DNA of 64,000 nt from JANQPX01 sp965222015. GTDB taxonomy: Bacteria; Pseudomonadota; Alphaproteobacteria; Geminicoccales; Geminicoccaceae. Shown piece by piece: positions 42,592-51,388 of the stretch. The first letter of the stretch is position 1. Every line of letters starts with the position of its first letter. The stretch is from assembly GCA_965222015.1 (NCBI GenBank), contig CBDCTL010000004.1, positions 62,001 through 126,000 of the forward strand, in the 5' to 3' direction. The position numbers were made by a program, and so were the translations under genes. The notes under the pieces are model-generated. The model saw only the letters and a list, made by a program, of their open reading frames with translations. It was not told the DNA's origin and made no database searches.

Positions 42592-43321
42592 GCCGCCTCC
42601 GGGACGAAGGCGCCGGGCGGGATCTGGCCCGGCGTGTCGTAGGCATGCTGGAGCGCGTCGAGCTGCGCCCAGAGCACGTTGCATTTGAAATAAAGGGCGT
42701 TCAGCACCGCCTGCTGCTGGTCCGGGCGTTTCGCCTCGCGCTTGACGTAGTCGAGGGCGAAATTGGCGTCCCGCGGCGCCTGGGTCAGGCGCTTGCCGAA
42801 ATAGGCGAGCGTCTCCTCGTCGATGAAGTCGTAATTCGCGAGCATGCCGGCGACCCGGTCCTTGATGATGGTCGGCGCGAACAGTTCCGTAAGCGAGGAG
42901 GCGATGGCCTCCAGCAGGGTCTTTTCGCGCACGAAATGGACATAGGCCTCCACGGCGAACTTGGTCGCCGGCAGGATGCCGTCCGTGGACATGACGTAGT
43001 TGCGGTCGAGGCCGAGGCCGTCGGTGAGCTTCAGCCAGCGCTCGATGCCGCCGTCGCCCGGGCCCTCGCCGTCATGGTCGACCACCCTCTGCCGCCATTC
43101 TCGGCGCAGATCGGGTCGGTCATGCGCGCCATGATCGCGCTGTCCTTCACCGGGATCATGGCCTGGTAATAGAAACGGTTGAGCGCCCAGGCCTGCACCT
43201 GCGCCCTGGTCAGTTCGCCCGAATGCAGGCGTTTGTGGAAGGGATGGTTGCTGTGATAGCGCTCCGCCCCGATCTGCCGAAGGGCCGCCTCCAGCTGATC
43301 CGCGGTCATCAGATCCGTCAC
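42588..43321 (-). pseudogene. pqqC: PQQ synthase PqqC, interrupted by a one-base deletion
   Basis: The start (ATG 43321, overlapping pqqB) gives about 70 residues of good PqqC N-terminus (HPFHKRLHSGELTRAQVQAW, RFYYQAMIPVKDSAIMARMT). At about 43112 the coding signal jumps to the -1 frame: DLRREWRQRVVDHDGEG, GDGGIERWLKLTDGLGLDR and so on to the natural end. Adding one C (plus strand GATCGGGTC to GATCCGGGTC) restores a 244-residue protein. As given, translation ends at 43031. PqqC performs the last ring closure and eight-electron oxidation in PQQ synthesis, so a real deletion would block the pathway. Confidence 0.9.
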
Positions 43322-44256
43322 GCCTCGCCTCCTCGTCTACGCGCCCCGCCCGACGGCAGCGTGATGCGCATGCCGTCATGGGCCACCTCGAAGCCCGCCG
43401 CCTCGACGTCGGCCCGCTCCGGCGAATCCGCCAGCAGCATCGGGTTGGTGTTGTTGATGTGAATGTAGATTTTTCGCGCGATATCCAAGGGGCCGAGCGC
43501 CGCCATGGAGCCGTCCGCGCCGGAAACGTTCATATGTCCCATGCGGCCCCCCGTCTTCACCCCGGTGCCGCCCCGCTTCATCTCGTCGTCCACCCAGAGC
43601 GTGCCGTCGAACAGCAAAAGATCCGCGCCCCGGATGCGCTCTGCGAGCGCAGGTGTGACGGCAGCGCAGCCCGGGATGAAAAAGAAGCCCTCTCCGCCTC
43701 GCCCGACCACTTCCAGGCCGATGGTATCCTCGCTCTCCCTCCCGATCTCGACCTCGTCGCCCTCCATATAGAGCGGCACCTTGCCGGGCACGGCGAAGGG
43801 GCGAACGCGAATCCCCGTCCCGGTGTCGAGCTCCGAGCCGAGCGTGAACGCCCTGCGTTCCACGAAGGCGGGGTTGAGGGCGTTGAAGATCGGGTTCGCC
43901 TCCAGCACCCCCAGGATCGCCGAGGTCGCGAACAGGTCGAAGGGCTGGCTTTCGCGAAGGGTCAAAAGGCCGGCGACGTGGTCGATGTCGCCATTGGTCA
44001 GCACGACCGCGCTGATCGGGCTGTGGCGCGGGCTCTTCTTCGGATGCAGCTCCGGCGTGGCCAGGATCTGGTGACGGATCTCCGGGGCGGCGTTCAGGAG
44101 CACCCAGCGCTCGCTATCGTCGCTGACCGCAAGGGAGCACTGGTTGCGCCAGGGTGCCGCCGGATCGCCGGCCCAGGCGCGCGCACCCACAGGACAGGCG
44201 CTGTTCCACTGGGGAAATCCGCCGCCGGCCGCGGCGCCGAGCACGATGATCTTCAT
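43318..44256 (-). CDS. pqqB: PQQ biosynthesis protein PqqB
   Basis: 312 residues, a metallo-beta-lactamase fold hydroxylase. Family hallmarks: IIVLGAAAGGGFPQWNSACP, VVLTNGDIDHVAGLLTLRE, and HMNVSGADGSMAALGPLDIA followed by IYIHINNTNPML. It hydroxylates the cross-linked Glu-Tyr intermediate before PqqC acts. The stop overlaps pqqC (ATGA). Seven bases separate its start from the stop of the MxaJ-like/CXXCW fusion gene, which implies one transcript. No pqqA peptide gene is found directly upstream. Confidence 0.95.
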   Translation of the reverse strand: MKIIVLGAAAGGGFPQWNSACPVGARAWAGDPAAPWRNQCSLAVSDDSERWVLLNAAPEIRHQILATPELHPKKSPRHSPISAVVLTNGDIDHVAGLLTLRESQPFDLFATSAILGVLEANPIFNALNPAFVERRAFTLGSELDTGTGIRVRPFAVPGKVPLYMEGDEVEIGRESEDTIGLEVVGRGGEGFFFIPGCAAVTPALAERIRGADLLLFDGTLWVDDEMKRGGTGVKTGGRMGHMNVSGADGSMAALGPLDIARKIYIHINNTNPMLLADSPERADVEAAGFEVAHDGMRITLPSGGARRRGGEA

Positions 44257-44263
44257 GCCGGGG

Positions 44264-45703
44264 TCAATCCGCGATCGACGCCGCCAGGGTCGCGGCGACG
44301 GCCTTGCCGTTCGAACCGTCCGTCACCGGCAGGAAGTCCGGCATCGGCGCGGGCTCGGCCCGCTCCAGCGGCAGACCCGCCGCCTTCCAGCCGTCGGTGC
44401 CGTCCGGATACCAGGCGACATTACCATAGCCGAGCGCCAGCGCCCGCTTCGCCGCGTTCCAGGACATCCAGCAATTCGCCTCGCAATAAAAGACCAGGCG
44501 GCGATCCGGATCGCCCGCCGTCAGCTCGGCGAGCCCGCGCTCGAAATAGTCGGAAAACTCGCCCGAAAGCTCGCCATAGCCGGTGTTGGCGAGCCAGCGG
44601 CTGCCCGGAATGTTGTCGCGCTTCGGCGGGATCCAGAGGCCCGTGTCCGCAGGCTTCCTCGGCGCCGGCATGACGTCGACGAGCACCGGCCGCTCGGCCT
44701 CGATCAGTGCTGCGAGCGCGGTGGTCGTCAGGACCTCCGCCCCCTCCAGCGTTGCCGGCACCGGCGCCCGGAATTCGGCCATGCGGTAGCCATCCGGTTC
44801 GATGACGACGCTTCCCTGTTTCTGCTCCTTCGGAAGGATCGGCTGGCCCTGATTGTCCAAAAGCGGCACGCCGTAGTCGAGCAGGATCGCCTCGATCGCC
44901 GCCTTCTCCTCGCGCAGGAGATCGTTCAGCTGCTCCTTCCAGACCGGCTCGCCGCGCCGGAGGCCCATGGAGATGCGGAAATCCATGCGCATCGGCGAAT
45001 TCTCGTCCGCCTGGAGCGGGGTCACCACCATGGCGCCGTCCGCCTGCTTGGCGAAATAGCCGCCGATCGGGCCCCAGACCAGGGCGACGTCGATCTCGCC
45101 CGACTGGACGTCATTGACCATGTCCTGCGCCGGATGGTCGTGGCGGGTGTCCGCCATGAGCTGATAGGGGGCGAGGTTGCCGATCAGTCCACGCCGGGCG
45201 AGCAGCGTGACCGGCGGGGTGTTGGCGACGCCACCGATGCGCATCCCCTTCAGTGCCGGATCGTCGAGGTTCGTCACGACATGCTCGGCGTCGGCGCGCT
45301 GGATCAGGGCGTAGGTCGAGCGGTAATAGGGGTTGGTGTTCTGCATCAGTTCGTTGGTGGTGGGAACGCCGATCACCACGTCGCAGACCCTGGCCGCCAG
45401 CGTGTTGCGCACGAAGCCGACCGTGCTCGGATACCAGGTGTAGGTGACCTCACGTCCGAGTTCGCCGGCGAGCAGCTCGGCGATCTTGTTCTCGAACCCC
45501 TCGCCCGCCTGGTTGGAATAGGGAAGATTGTCGGGATCCGCGCAGACGCGGAATTTGGTGCTGTCCACCAGCTCGCCCGGGACGTTGCCGTCGGCGGCGA
45601 GAACCGTCAGCGACGAGACCGCCAGTGCAGCGGCGATCGCACCGAGCTTCCACAACCCGCGCACCGGCGTCCGCAGCACAGGTAAAAGCGTGTCACCCCG
45701 CAT
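44264..45703 (-). CDS. MxaJ/XoxJ-like binding protein fused to CXXCW rhodanese-like domain
   Basis: 479 residues from the ATG at 45703 (GGGAGGCC seven bases upstream). A signal peptide (ending VLAAD, about residue 37) leads to a periplasmic binding-protein domain (about 40-295, FRVCADPDNLPYSNQAGEGF, VRNTLAARVCDVVIGVPTTN) of the quinoprotein-dehydrogenase-associated class. The C-terminal half (about 340-460) is a rhodanese-like domain with FYCEANCWMSWNAAKRAL, the CXXCW-family motif. These are usually two separate proteins in PQQ-enzyme clusters; here they are one chain. Likely a periplasmic helper of a PQQ-dependent dehydrogenase. The dehydrogenase itself is not in the window. Confidence 0.9.
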   Translation of the reverse strand: MRGDTLLPVLRTPVRGLWKLGAIAAALAVSSLTVLAADGNVPGELVDSTKFRVCADPDNLPYSNQAGEGFENKIAELLAGELGREVTYTWYPSTVGFVRNTLAARVCDVVIGVPTTNELMQNTNPYYRSTYALIQRADAEHVVTNLDDPALKGMRIGGVANTPPVTLLARRGLIGNLAPYQLMADTRHDHPAQDMVNDVQSGEIDVALVWGPIGGYFAKQADGAMVVTPLQADENSPMRMDFRISMGLRRGEPVWKEQLNDLLREEKAAIEAILLDYGVPLLDNQGQPILPKEQKQGSVVIEPDGYRMAEFRAPVPATLEGAEVLTTTALAALIEAERPVLVDVMPAPRKPADTGLWIPPKRDNIPGSRWLANTGYGELSGEFSDYFERGLAELTAGDPDRRLVFYCEANCWMSWNAAKRALALGYGNVAWYPDGTDGWKAAGLPLERAEPAPMPDFLPVTDGSNGKAVAATLAASIAD

Positions 45704-45998
45704 GAAGGCCTCCCATGGTCGCCTTGCCGTGTTTTTCGCCGTCGTCTCTTGATAGCGTCGAGCCTTCACGGTTTTGCCATGGGGACGGCACCTTGTCATC
45801 CCCGCGGCGGAGGGCCCGGTGGCGCCATGGGCAACTTCAACTTAAGATAAAATAATACTTTGACTTTATCGCCTTTTTGGTCATTGTAGAGATCAATTTT
45901 CATAGAGGTCGTTCCATGGCCTGGCTCGAAGGCTGCAGATTGGCGAAGCTGGATGGCGGCGGCGTTCTTTCGAAACGCGAGCGGACGGCGCCACGCTT

Positions 45999-48932
45999 GT
46001 GCCCATGCTGAGCGACGGCGCGACTGTCCTTCTTCATTTTACGATCGCGCCGCTGATCGGAGCGCTTTTTCTCTATAAGCGCCATCTGCCGACCCGCGTC
46101 GTCGCCCTCGTCCTGATTTCGATCCCGCTGATCTCCGGCCTTGTCCATGTCGGGGCGTTCTTCCTGAACGGTGATCCGATGGAGAGCCTGGATGGCGCGC
46201 TCCGGCTGATGGCTGCCGCCATCGCCATCGCCGTGACCACTCTCTTCTGGCCGGAAACGCCCGGGCGAAGGGCGATCCCGACCACCGATCTTGCGGAAGA
46301 GAACGAGGGGCTCAGGAACGAAATCGAGCGCCGCGCCGGCGTCGAGGACTATCTCAGGCGTACCTACGAGGATCTCGAACAGCAGGTCGAGACCACCACC
46401 ACGGCACTCGGGCTCGCCTATGAAAAGCTGAACGCCAACCGCCAGCGCCTGGCCTTCGCGCTGGAGGGCGCCAATGACGGCCTTTGGGACTGGAAGCTGA
46501 AGGAGGAGACGATCTATTTCAGCGCGCGCCTGGCCGAAATGCTCGGCCATTCGAGCGCGGAGATGACGCTGTCCGTGAACAGACGCTGGGCGCTGATCCA
46601 TCGGGACGACCGGGCCCGGGCGCTGAAGGCGTTTCACGCGCATATCGAGGGCAAGACCGAGCTCTACGAAAGCGAGCACCGGCTGCGCACCGGCGACGGC
46701 GGGCATATCTGGATCCTCGATCGCGGCAAGGTTGTGGAGCGCGACGCACTCGGCCGCGCCGTGCGCGCGGTCGGCACCGCGACCGACATCGGCAGGCGCA
46801 AGGCCGCGGAGTTCGGTCTGCAGGCCAGCCGGGAACGGGTGCGCCGGCTCTACGAGGAAACGCCCGCCCTGCTCCACTCCATGGACGCCGACGGCAGGCT
46901 GGTGTCGGTGACGCGCCACTGGCTCGAAACCATGGGCTTCGAGCCGAGCGAGGTGATCGGCCGTCGCTCCCTCGACTTCATGACGGCGGAAAGCCGGGAT
47001 CGCATCGTCGAGGACGCGCTGCCGGCCTTTCGCGAGACGGGCGCCATTCGGGACGTGCCCTGTCGTATGGTCAGGAAGAACGGCGAGACCTTCGATGCCC
47101 TCCTCTCGGTGACCTCCGAGCGGGACCGGAGGGGCCGGGTTTCGAGAAGCCTAGCCGTGCTGGTGGACGTGACCGAGCGCAACGCCGCACTCACGCGCCT
47201 GGAGCAGAGCGAGGCCCGCCTCCGGCTGGCGCTGGAGGGCGCGCGAGAGGGCATCTGGGACTGGAACATCGAGACCGAGACTCTCTATCTCAGCCCCCAG
47301 GCGAGCGCCATTCTCGGTTTCGACCCGGCCGACGCGCCCGACGACATCGGCTTTTGGCAAGCCCTGCTGCCCGACGCGGATCGTGCCCGCTTCGCCGCCG
47401 GTCTGGACGATCTCGGCGCCGGTAAGATCCCGTCTCTGGTCTGCGAGCAGGAACTCACGCCGCCGGGCCGGGCTTCGATCTGGATCGACTGGCGGGCGAG
47501 CGGCGTCGAGGCGGGTCCGGGCCAGCCGGTCAACCGCATCGTCGGCATCTTCCGGGACATCACGGCGAGAAAGCGCGCCGAGCTGCAGACCGCCTATCGC
47601 GCCCACCACGACTCGCTGACCGACTTGCCCAATCGCGCCGCCTATGAGGAGCAACTGCAGCGCGCGCATGTGGAAGCGGAGCTGACCGGCCGGCCGCTCG
47701 CCGTAATGTTTCTCGACCTCGACCGGTTCAAGACGGTCAATGACAGCTTCGGCCACGACAGCGGCGATCGCCTTCTGGTCGAGGTCGGCAGGCGCCTGCA
47801 GGGCTGTCTGCGCAAGACCGATCTGGTGGCGCGCTTCGGCGGTGACGAGTTCGCCATTCTTGCGCGCGGCTACAAGGGCCCGCGCGACATCGACCGTCTC
47901 GCCGGGCGCATCATCGAGACCATCGCCGAGCCGATCGCCATCGATGGGCGCGAGGTCGAAATCGGCGTCAGCATCGGCATCACGTCCTTTCCACAGGACC
48001 GGAGCCCGACCGAGGAGCTGATCAACAACGCCGACCTGGCGCTCTACCGCGCCAAGCAGTCCGGACGCGGCACCTGGCAGCGTTACCATCCGGGCATGCC
48101 GAGCCGGCGCCGGAGCGCGCCGCTTGCCTCGGACACCGGCCTTTACGATGCGCTCGAAGCCGGCGAATTCGACATCTGGTATCAGCCGATCCTGCGCGCG
48201 GACGATCTGTCCATTCAGACCCTCGAAGCCTCGATTCGCTGGCGCCATCCCGATCGCGGCGAGCTGGTCGCCAGCGATTTCGTGCCGGAATTGCTGAACT
48301 CCCCCTTCCTGCGCTGCCTCGTGGAATGGGCGCTGCAGTCGGCGGCGGAACAGATCGGCGCCTGGCGCGATCTCGGCCTGCCGTCGGCGATCGGCCTCGC
48401 CATCGACCTGCCGACCCCTCTCCTGCATGCGCCCAATCTCCCGGACACGGTCGAGCGCACGCTGGTCAGGATCGGTCTGGATCCGGCCATCCTCACGCTG
48501 GAGATCGACGAGACCGCGCTCGCGGCCGAGCTGATCGGAACGAGCGTCTTCGAACAATTCAAGGAGCGAGGTATCAGGCTCGCGATCGACGAATTCGGCG
48601 GCGGCACCTCGTCGCTCGCCCGGCTGAGATCCCTGCCGATCGACCGGCTGAAGATCCATGGCGGCTTCACGGCCGGCGCGGCCAGGCACGACGCCGACGC
48701 CGCGATGGTCGCATCGATCGTGCATCTGGCGGCCAATCTCGGCATGACTCCGGTGGCGACCGGCGTGGACAATGCCGAGCAGCGCACTCGCCTGATGGAA
48801 CTCGGCTGCACTCTCATGCAAGGCGATCAGTTCGCGGCACCGGCCAAAGTCAGCGACGCCACGCGCTGGCTGGACCAATGGCGACGACGCCGACGCCACG
48901 ACCACAAACTCGACCTCCTGCGCCATGGCTAG
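45999..48932 (+). CDS. membrane PAS-GGDEF protein with degenerate EAL domain
   Basis: 977 residues from a GTG (in-frame ATG at 46005). Two or three N-terminal transmembrane helices (about 7-85), a coiled linker, three PAS-type domains (about 150-275, 285-410, 415-545), a GGDEF domain (about 560-725) and an EAL-like domain (about 735-960). The GGDEF motif is intact (RFGGDEFAI) with the inhibitory RxxD site five residues before it (RKTD), so it should make cyclic di-GMP. In the EAL part the signature is LEASIRW, the Asn of the metal site is Asp (LAIDLPTP), DDFG is DEFG, KID is KIH and VAEGVE is VATGVD, so phosphodiesterase activity is unlikely. Confidence 0.9.
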   Translation: MPMLSDGATVLLHFTIAPLIGALFLYKRHLPTRVVALVLISIPLISGLVHVGAFFLNGDPMESLDGALRLMAAAIAIAVTTLFWPETPGRRAIPTTDLAEENEGLRNEIERRAGVEDYLRRTYEDLEQQVETTTTALGLAYEKLNANRQRLAFALEGANDGLWDWKLKEETIYFSARLAEMLGHSSAEMTLSVNRRWALIHRDDRARALKAFHAHIEGKTELYESEHRLRTGDGGHIWILDRGKVVERDALGRAVRAVGTATDIGRRKAAEFGLQASRERVRRLYEETPALLHSMDADGRLVSVTRHWLETMGFEPSEVIGRRSLDFMTAESRDRIVEDALPAFRETGAIRDVPCRMVRKNGETFDALLSVTSERDRRGRVSRSLAVLVDVTERNAALTRLEQSEARLRLALEGAREGIWDWNIETETLYLSPQASAILGFDPADAPDDIGFWQALLPDADRARFAAGLDDLGAGKIPSLVCEQELTPPGRASIWIDWRASGVEAGPGQPVNRIVGIFRDITARKRAELQTAYRAHHDSLTDLPNRAAYEEQLQRAHVEAELTGRPLAVMFLDLDRFKTVNDSFGHDSGDRLLVEVGRRLQGCLRKTDLVARFGGDEFAILARGYKGPRDIDRLAGRIIETIAEPIAIDGREVEIGVSIGITSFPQDRSPTEELINNADLALYRAKQSGRGTWQRYHPGMPSRRRSAPLASDTGLYDALEAGEFDIWYQPILRADDLSIQTLEASIRWRHPDRGELVASDFVPELLNSPFLRCLVEWALQSAAEQIGAWRDLGLPSAIGLAIDLPTPLLHAPNLPDTVERTLVRIGLDPAILTLEIDETALAAELIGTSVFEQFKERGIRLAIDEFGGGTSSLARLRSLPIDRLKIHGGFTAGAARHDADAAMVASIVHLAANLGMTPVATGVDNAEQRTRLMELGCTLMQGDQFAAPAKVSDATRWLDQWRRRRRHDHKLDLLRHG

Positions 48933-49406
48933 TGGCATGGCCACTTCATCGACTTCTGGCCGCCTTTGTCCGTGACGACGGTTTGCCGCCCGGTTTGGGC
49001 GCGTATGCCGGATCGGGCTAAGGTGATGCGAATACCGACCCGCCTGGATGACCGCTTTTCGATGTTCCTTAAGGCTAAGAGGCAGCCATTCGGCAATTGA
49101 AGGAGGCTCTCGCTGATCTCTTGCTGAAAGAGGGCTAACTGGCAGATTTTTGTGCTGGCGAGCCGGAGGCTGCAGCCATTTCGTGCAGAAGGAGGTGCGG
49201 CTATCCCGAATGATGGCTGTAGAAGCGACACAGCCACGGGAGTAGAGAATGTTTTTCACGCTGCTAGTCATTCATTTCGTGTGTACGGCCCTGTTCGTGG
49301 TCATGGCGACGGCAGACCAGTGACAGCACTGCACAGGCATGAAGTTGCGCCTGTCCCCGGTCAGCTCCTCTGCCACGCCGTCAATTGCGGGCCGACTCAG
49401 CCGACG
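48933..49406. other. 474-base region without a recognised gene
   Basis: It lies between the converging GGDEF gene and the Gfo/Idh/MocA gene. Composition is less GC-rich than its neighbours. It contains several weak open frames without similarity I recognise and one 24-codon hydrophobic frame (49249-49323). A short dyad GTGGCATGGCCAC follows the GGDEF stop. It may be remnant DNA. Confidence 0.5.
49249..49323 (+). CDS. possible 24-residue hydrophobic peptide
   Basis: ATG preceded by GGGAGTAGAGA. The peptide (MFFTLLVIHFVCTALFVVMA, then TADQ) would be a single membrane helix. Small membrane peptides of this size exist in bacteria, but length alone gives no coding confidence. It is recorded because the ribosome site is good and the hydrophobic run is complete. 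Confidence 0.2.
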   Translation: MFFTLLVIHFVCTALFVVMATADQ

Positions 49407-50414
49407 TCAGAGAGATCGGCGCAGGGCCGTCAGCATCATGTCCAGCCTGCTCATGGCGGCAACGCCGTCGTCGATGGTCGGCGCCGTCGATGGACGTCCG
49501 CGCATCGCGTCGACGCCGGCGCGCAGGAGCGGGCGATAGCCCTTGTGATCCTCGTTCGCCGCGACCGTGAAATTCGGCGTCCAGCGCATCACGTCCGTCC
49601 CGTCGACCAGGGTCGCCTCGGGATCGTCCGCCTTGAAGGCGGGATCGCGCGCATAGGTGACCTCGATGACGTTCTCGATCTCGATCCGCCGGTGATCGCC
49701 CATGATCTGGATGCGCTCGACCGGCGCGCCTCGTGACTGCAGCGTCCCCATCACCAGCGTGCCGATCGCACCGCTTTCGAAGGTCAGGCCCAGATGTATG
49801 AGCAGCCTGCCCGGTGCAGGCTCGACCTGTCGCGCCGTGATCTCCCGGACCGGCGATCCCATCAGCCAGGGCAGCAGATCGAGATAGTGGATGCAGTGAT
49901 GGAGAAAGAAGCCGCTGTAACCGGGATCGCCCTCGAAATAGGTCGGCGCCGTCATGTAGGACGCATCGATCCCGAACGGCCTGCCGAAGTCCTCTGATCG
50001 CAGAACGTTTGCGGCGATCCTGTTGCCGGTCGAAAAGCGCTTCATGAAGCCGACCAGCACCGGCTGCCCTGCCGCCCTCGCCGCTTCGGCGACGCTCACG
50101 GCACCGGCGAGATCGGCCGCGGGCGGCTTTTCCATGAACACCGGCAATCCCCGTTCGAGCGCCGCGATCGCGATCGCCGGATGCTCGTTGGGCCCGACCG
50201 CGATTCCGACGCCGTCGACATCGCCCCGCTCCAGCAGATCGACGTGATCCTCGAACACCGCGCGCACGCCGTAGCGCGCCGCGGTGCGCGCAAGCGCCGT
50301 CGCATCGACGTCCGCGAGGGCGGCCAGCTCCACATCCTCCAGCGTGACGAGCTGCGGCAGCAGCATCTCGTTCGCCTGCCGCCCGCAGCCGATCCAGCCG
50401 ATACGAAAGGTCAT
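49407..50414 (-). CDS. Gfo/Idh/MocA family oxidoreductase
   Basis: 335 residues from the ATG at 50414, overlapping the upstream isomerase gene. The Rossmann start FRIGWIGCGRQANEMLLPQL, the nicotinamide-loop motif LPVFMEKPPA (EKP lysine) and the C-terminal half with HHCIHYLDLLPWL are typical of sugar/inositol dehydrogenases. It would oxidise a sugar or polyol with NAD(P). With the adjacent isomerase/epimerase and the divergent FMN oxidase it suggests a small catabolic cluster whose substrate cannot be named. Confidence 0.9.
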   Translation of the reverse strand: MTFRIGWIGCGRQANEMLLPQLVTLEDVELAALADVDATALARTAARYGVRAVFEDHVDLLERGDVDGVGIAVGPNEHPAIAIAALERGLPVFMEKPPAADLAGAVSVAEAARAAGQPVLVGFMKRFSTGNRIAANVLRSEDFGRPFGIDASYMTAPTYFEGDPGYSGFFLHHCIHYLDLLPWLMGSPVREITARQVEPAPGRLLIHLGLTFESGAIGTLVMGTLQSRGAPVERIQIMGDHRRIEIENVIEVTYARDPAFKADDPEATLVDGTDVMRWTPNFTVAANEDHKGYRPLLRAGVDAMRGRPSTAPTIDDGVAAMSRLDMMLTALRRSL

Positions 50415-51301
50415 CGCCGATGCGCCGCCATGGTAAGCGACGCGCGCATGAAGAGGACGCTCTCCCGGAGCTTCCCGGCCTCGTCGCTGTCGGGCGGCCG
50501 CCAATGCGCGATCGGGACGCCGAAGCGGTCGTCGTCCCGCCGAAACGGCTCGAGGCAGACCGGCCCCTGATAGCCGACCTCGTTCAGGGCACGCGCGATG
50601 TCGCTCCACGGCAGATGGCCGGTGCCGGGAAAGCCGCGGTGGTTCTCGTTGGCCTGAAAATGGACGATGCGCGCGCCGGCAGCGCGGATGGCATCGCTGA
50701 TCGAGCTCTCCTCGATGTTCATGTGAAAGCTGTCGAGCAGGAGCCCGAGCGCCGGACTGCCGATCGCATCGACCAGCTCGATGCCTTGGGCGACGGTCGA
50801 GACGACGTCCGTCTCGAACCGGTTGAGCGGCTCGACGGCGAGACGGACGCCCGCCGCCGCGGCGACCTCCGAGCCTCGCGCCAGCCCCTCGACGCAGCGA
50901 TCCAACCGGGCGAGACGCTCATGCTCGTCGATCGGCGTCGGCCGAACGCCCGCGAACACCAGCGGCCCGCCATAGAGCGGCCCGCCGACAATGGAAGCAC
51001 CAAGCTCGGCCGCGGTCTCGATGCAGCGCGTGAGATAGTCGATTCCACCTCGATGCGCCCGGGCATCGGCGCTCGCGATCGACCGTTCCGGATTGACCCG
51101 CGCCGCGAGCACGACACCGAGGCCGTTGTCGCCGAGCGCGAGACGCACGTCGCGAAGAGCGAGGCCGTCCTCGGGCTCGGGCATCAGGAGTTCGACGAAA
51201 TCGAAGCCGAGCGCCCTGATGGTCGCGAACAGGCCGAGGTCGCCGGCCGTGAACGGCCGGACGAACTGCATCGAGATGATGCCGATCGGATTGTTCAACA
51301 C
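50411..51301 (-). CDS. sugar phosphate isomerase/epimerase (TIM barrel)
   Basis: About 296 residues; the start is uncertain between GTG 51301, TTG 51298 and an upstream ATG (51346). The beginning NNPIGIISMQFVRPF is typical of AP-endonuclease-2-type TIM-barrel isomerases (IolE/hyi/DTE-like). Metal ligands are in LAVEPLNRFETD, LLLDSFHMNIEE, IVHFQANENHRGFPG and CLEPF. Reaction expected: isomerisation or epimerisation of a free ketose or inosose. The stop overlaps the oxidoreductase gene (ATGA), so both enzymes are co-translated. Confidence 0.87.
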   Translation of the reverse strand: MLNNPIGIISMQFVRPFTAGDLGLFATIRALGFDFVELLMPEPEDGLALRDVRLALGDNGLGVVLAARVNPERSIASADARAHRGGIDYLTRCIETAAELGASIVGGPLYGGPLVFAGVRPTPIDEHERLARLDRCVEGLARGSEVAAAAGVRLAVEPLNRFETDVVSTVAQGIELVDAIGSPALGLLLDSFHMNIEESSISDAIRAAGARIVHFQANENHRGFPGTGHLPWSDIARALNEVGYQGPVCLEPFRRDDDRFGVPIAHWRPPDSDEAGKLRESVLFMRASLTMAAHRR

Positions 51302-51388
51302 GCCCCCCTGTCCGAAGACCTGTACGGAGGTTATGACAGCGGCCATCCTCCGTGAAGAGGAGGCCGGGATCGAAACCGACGCGAGGAG

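Noticed and set aside
45448..45475. REVTYTWY-like peptide as PqqA
   Set aside because: It lies inside the binding-protein domain of the fusion gene, in frame with it, and lacks the PqqA Glu/Tyr spacing context.
45861..45885. TTGACT in AT-rich DNA as promoter of the GGDEF gene
   Set aside because: The best -10 (TGTAGA) matches only three of six with a 19-base spacer, so it is not called although a promoter is likely nearby.
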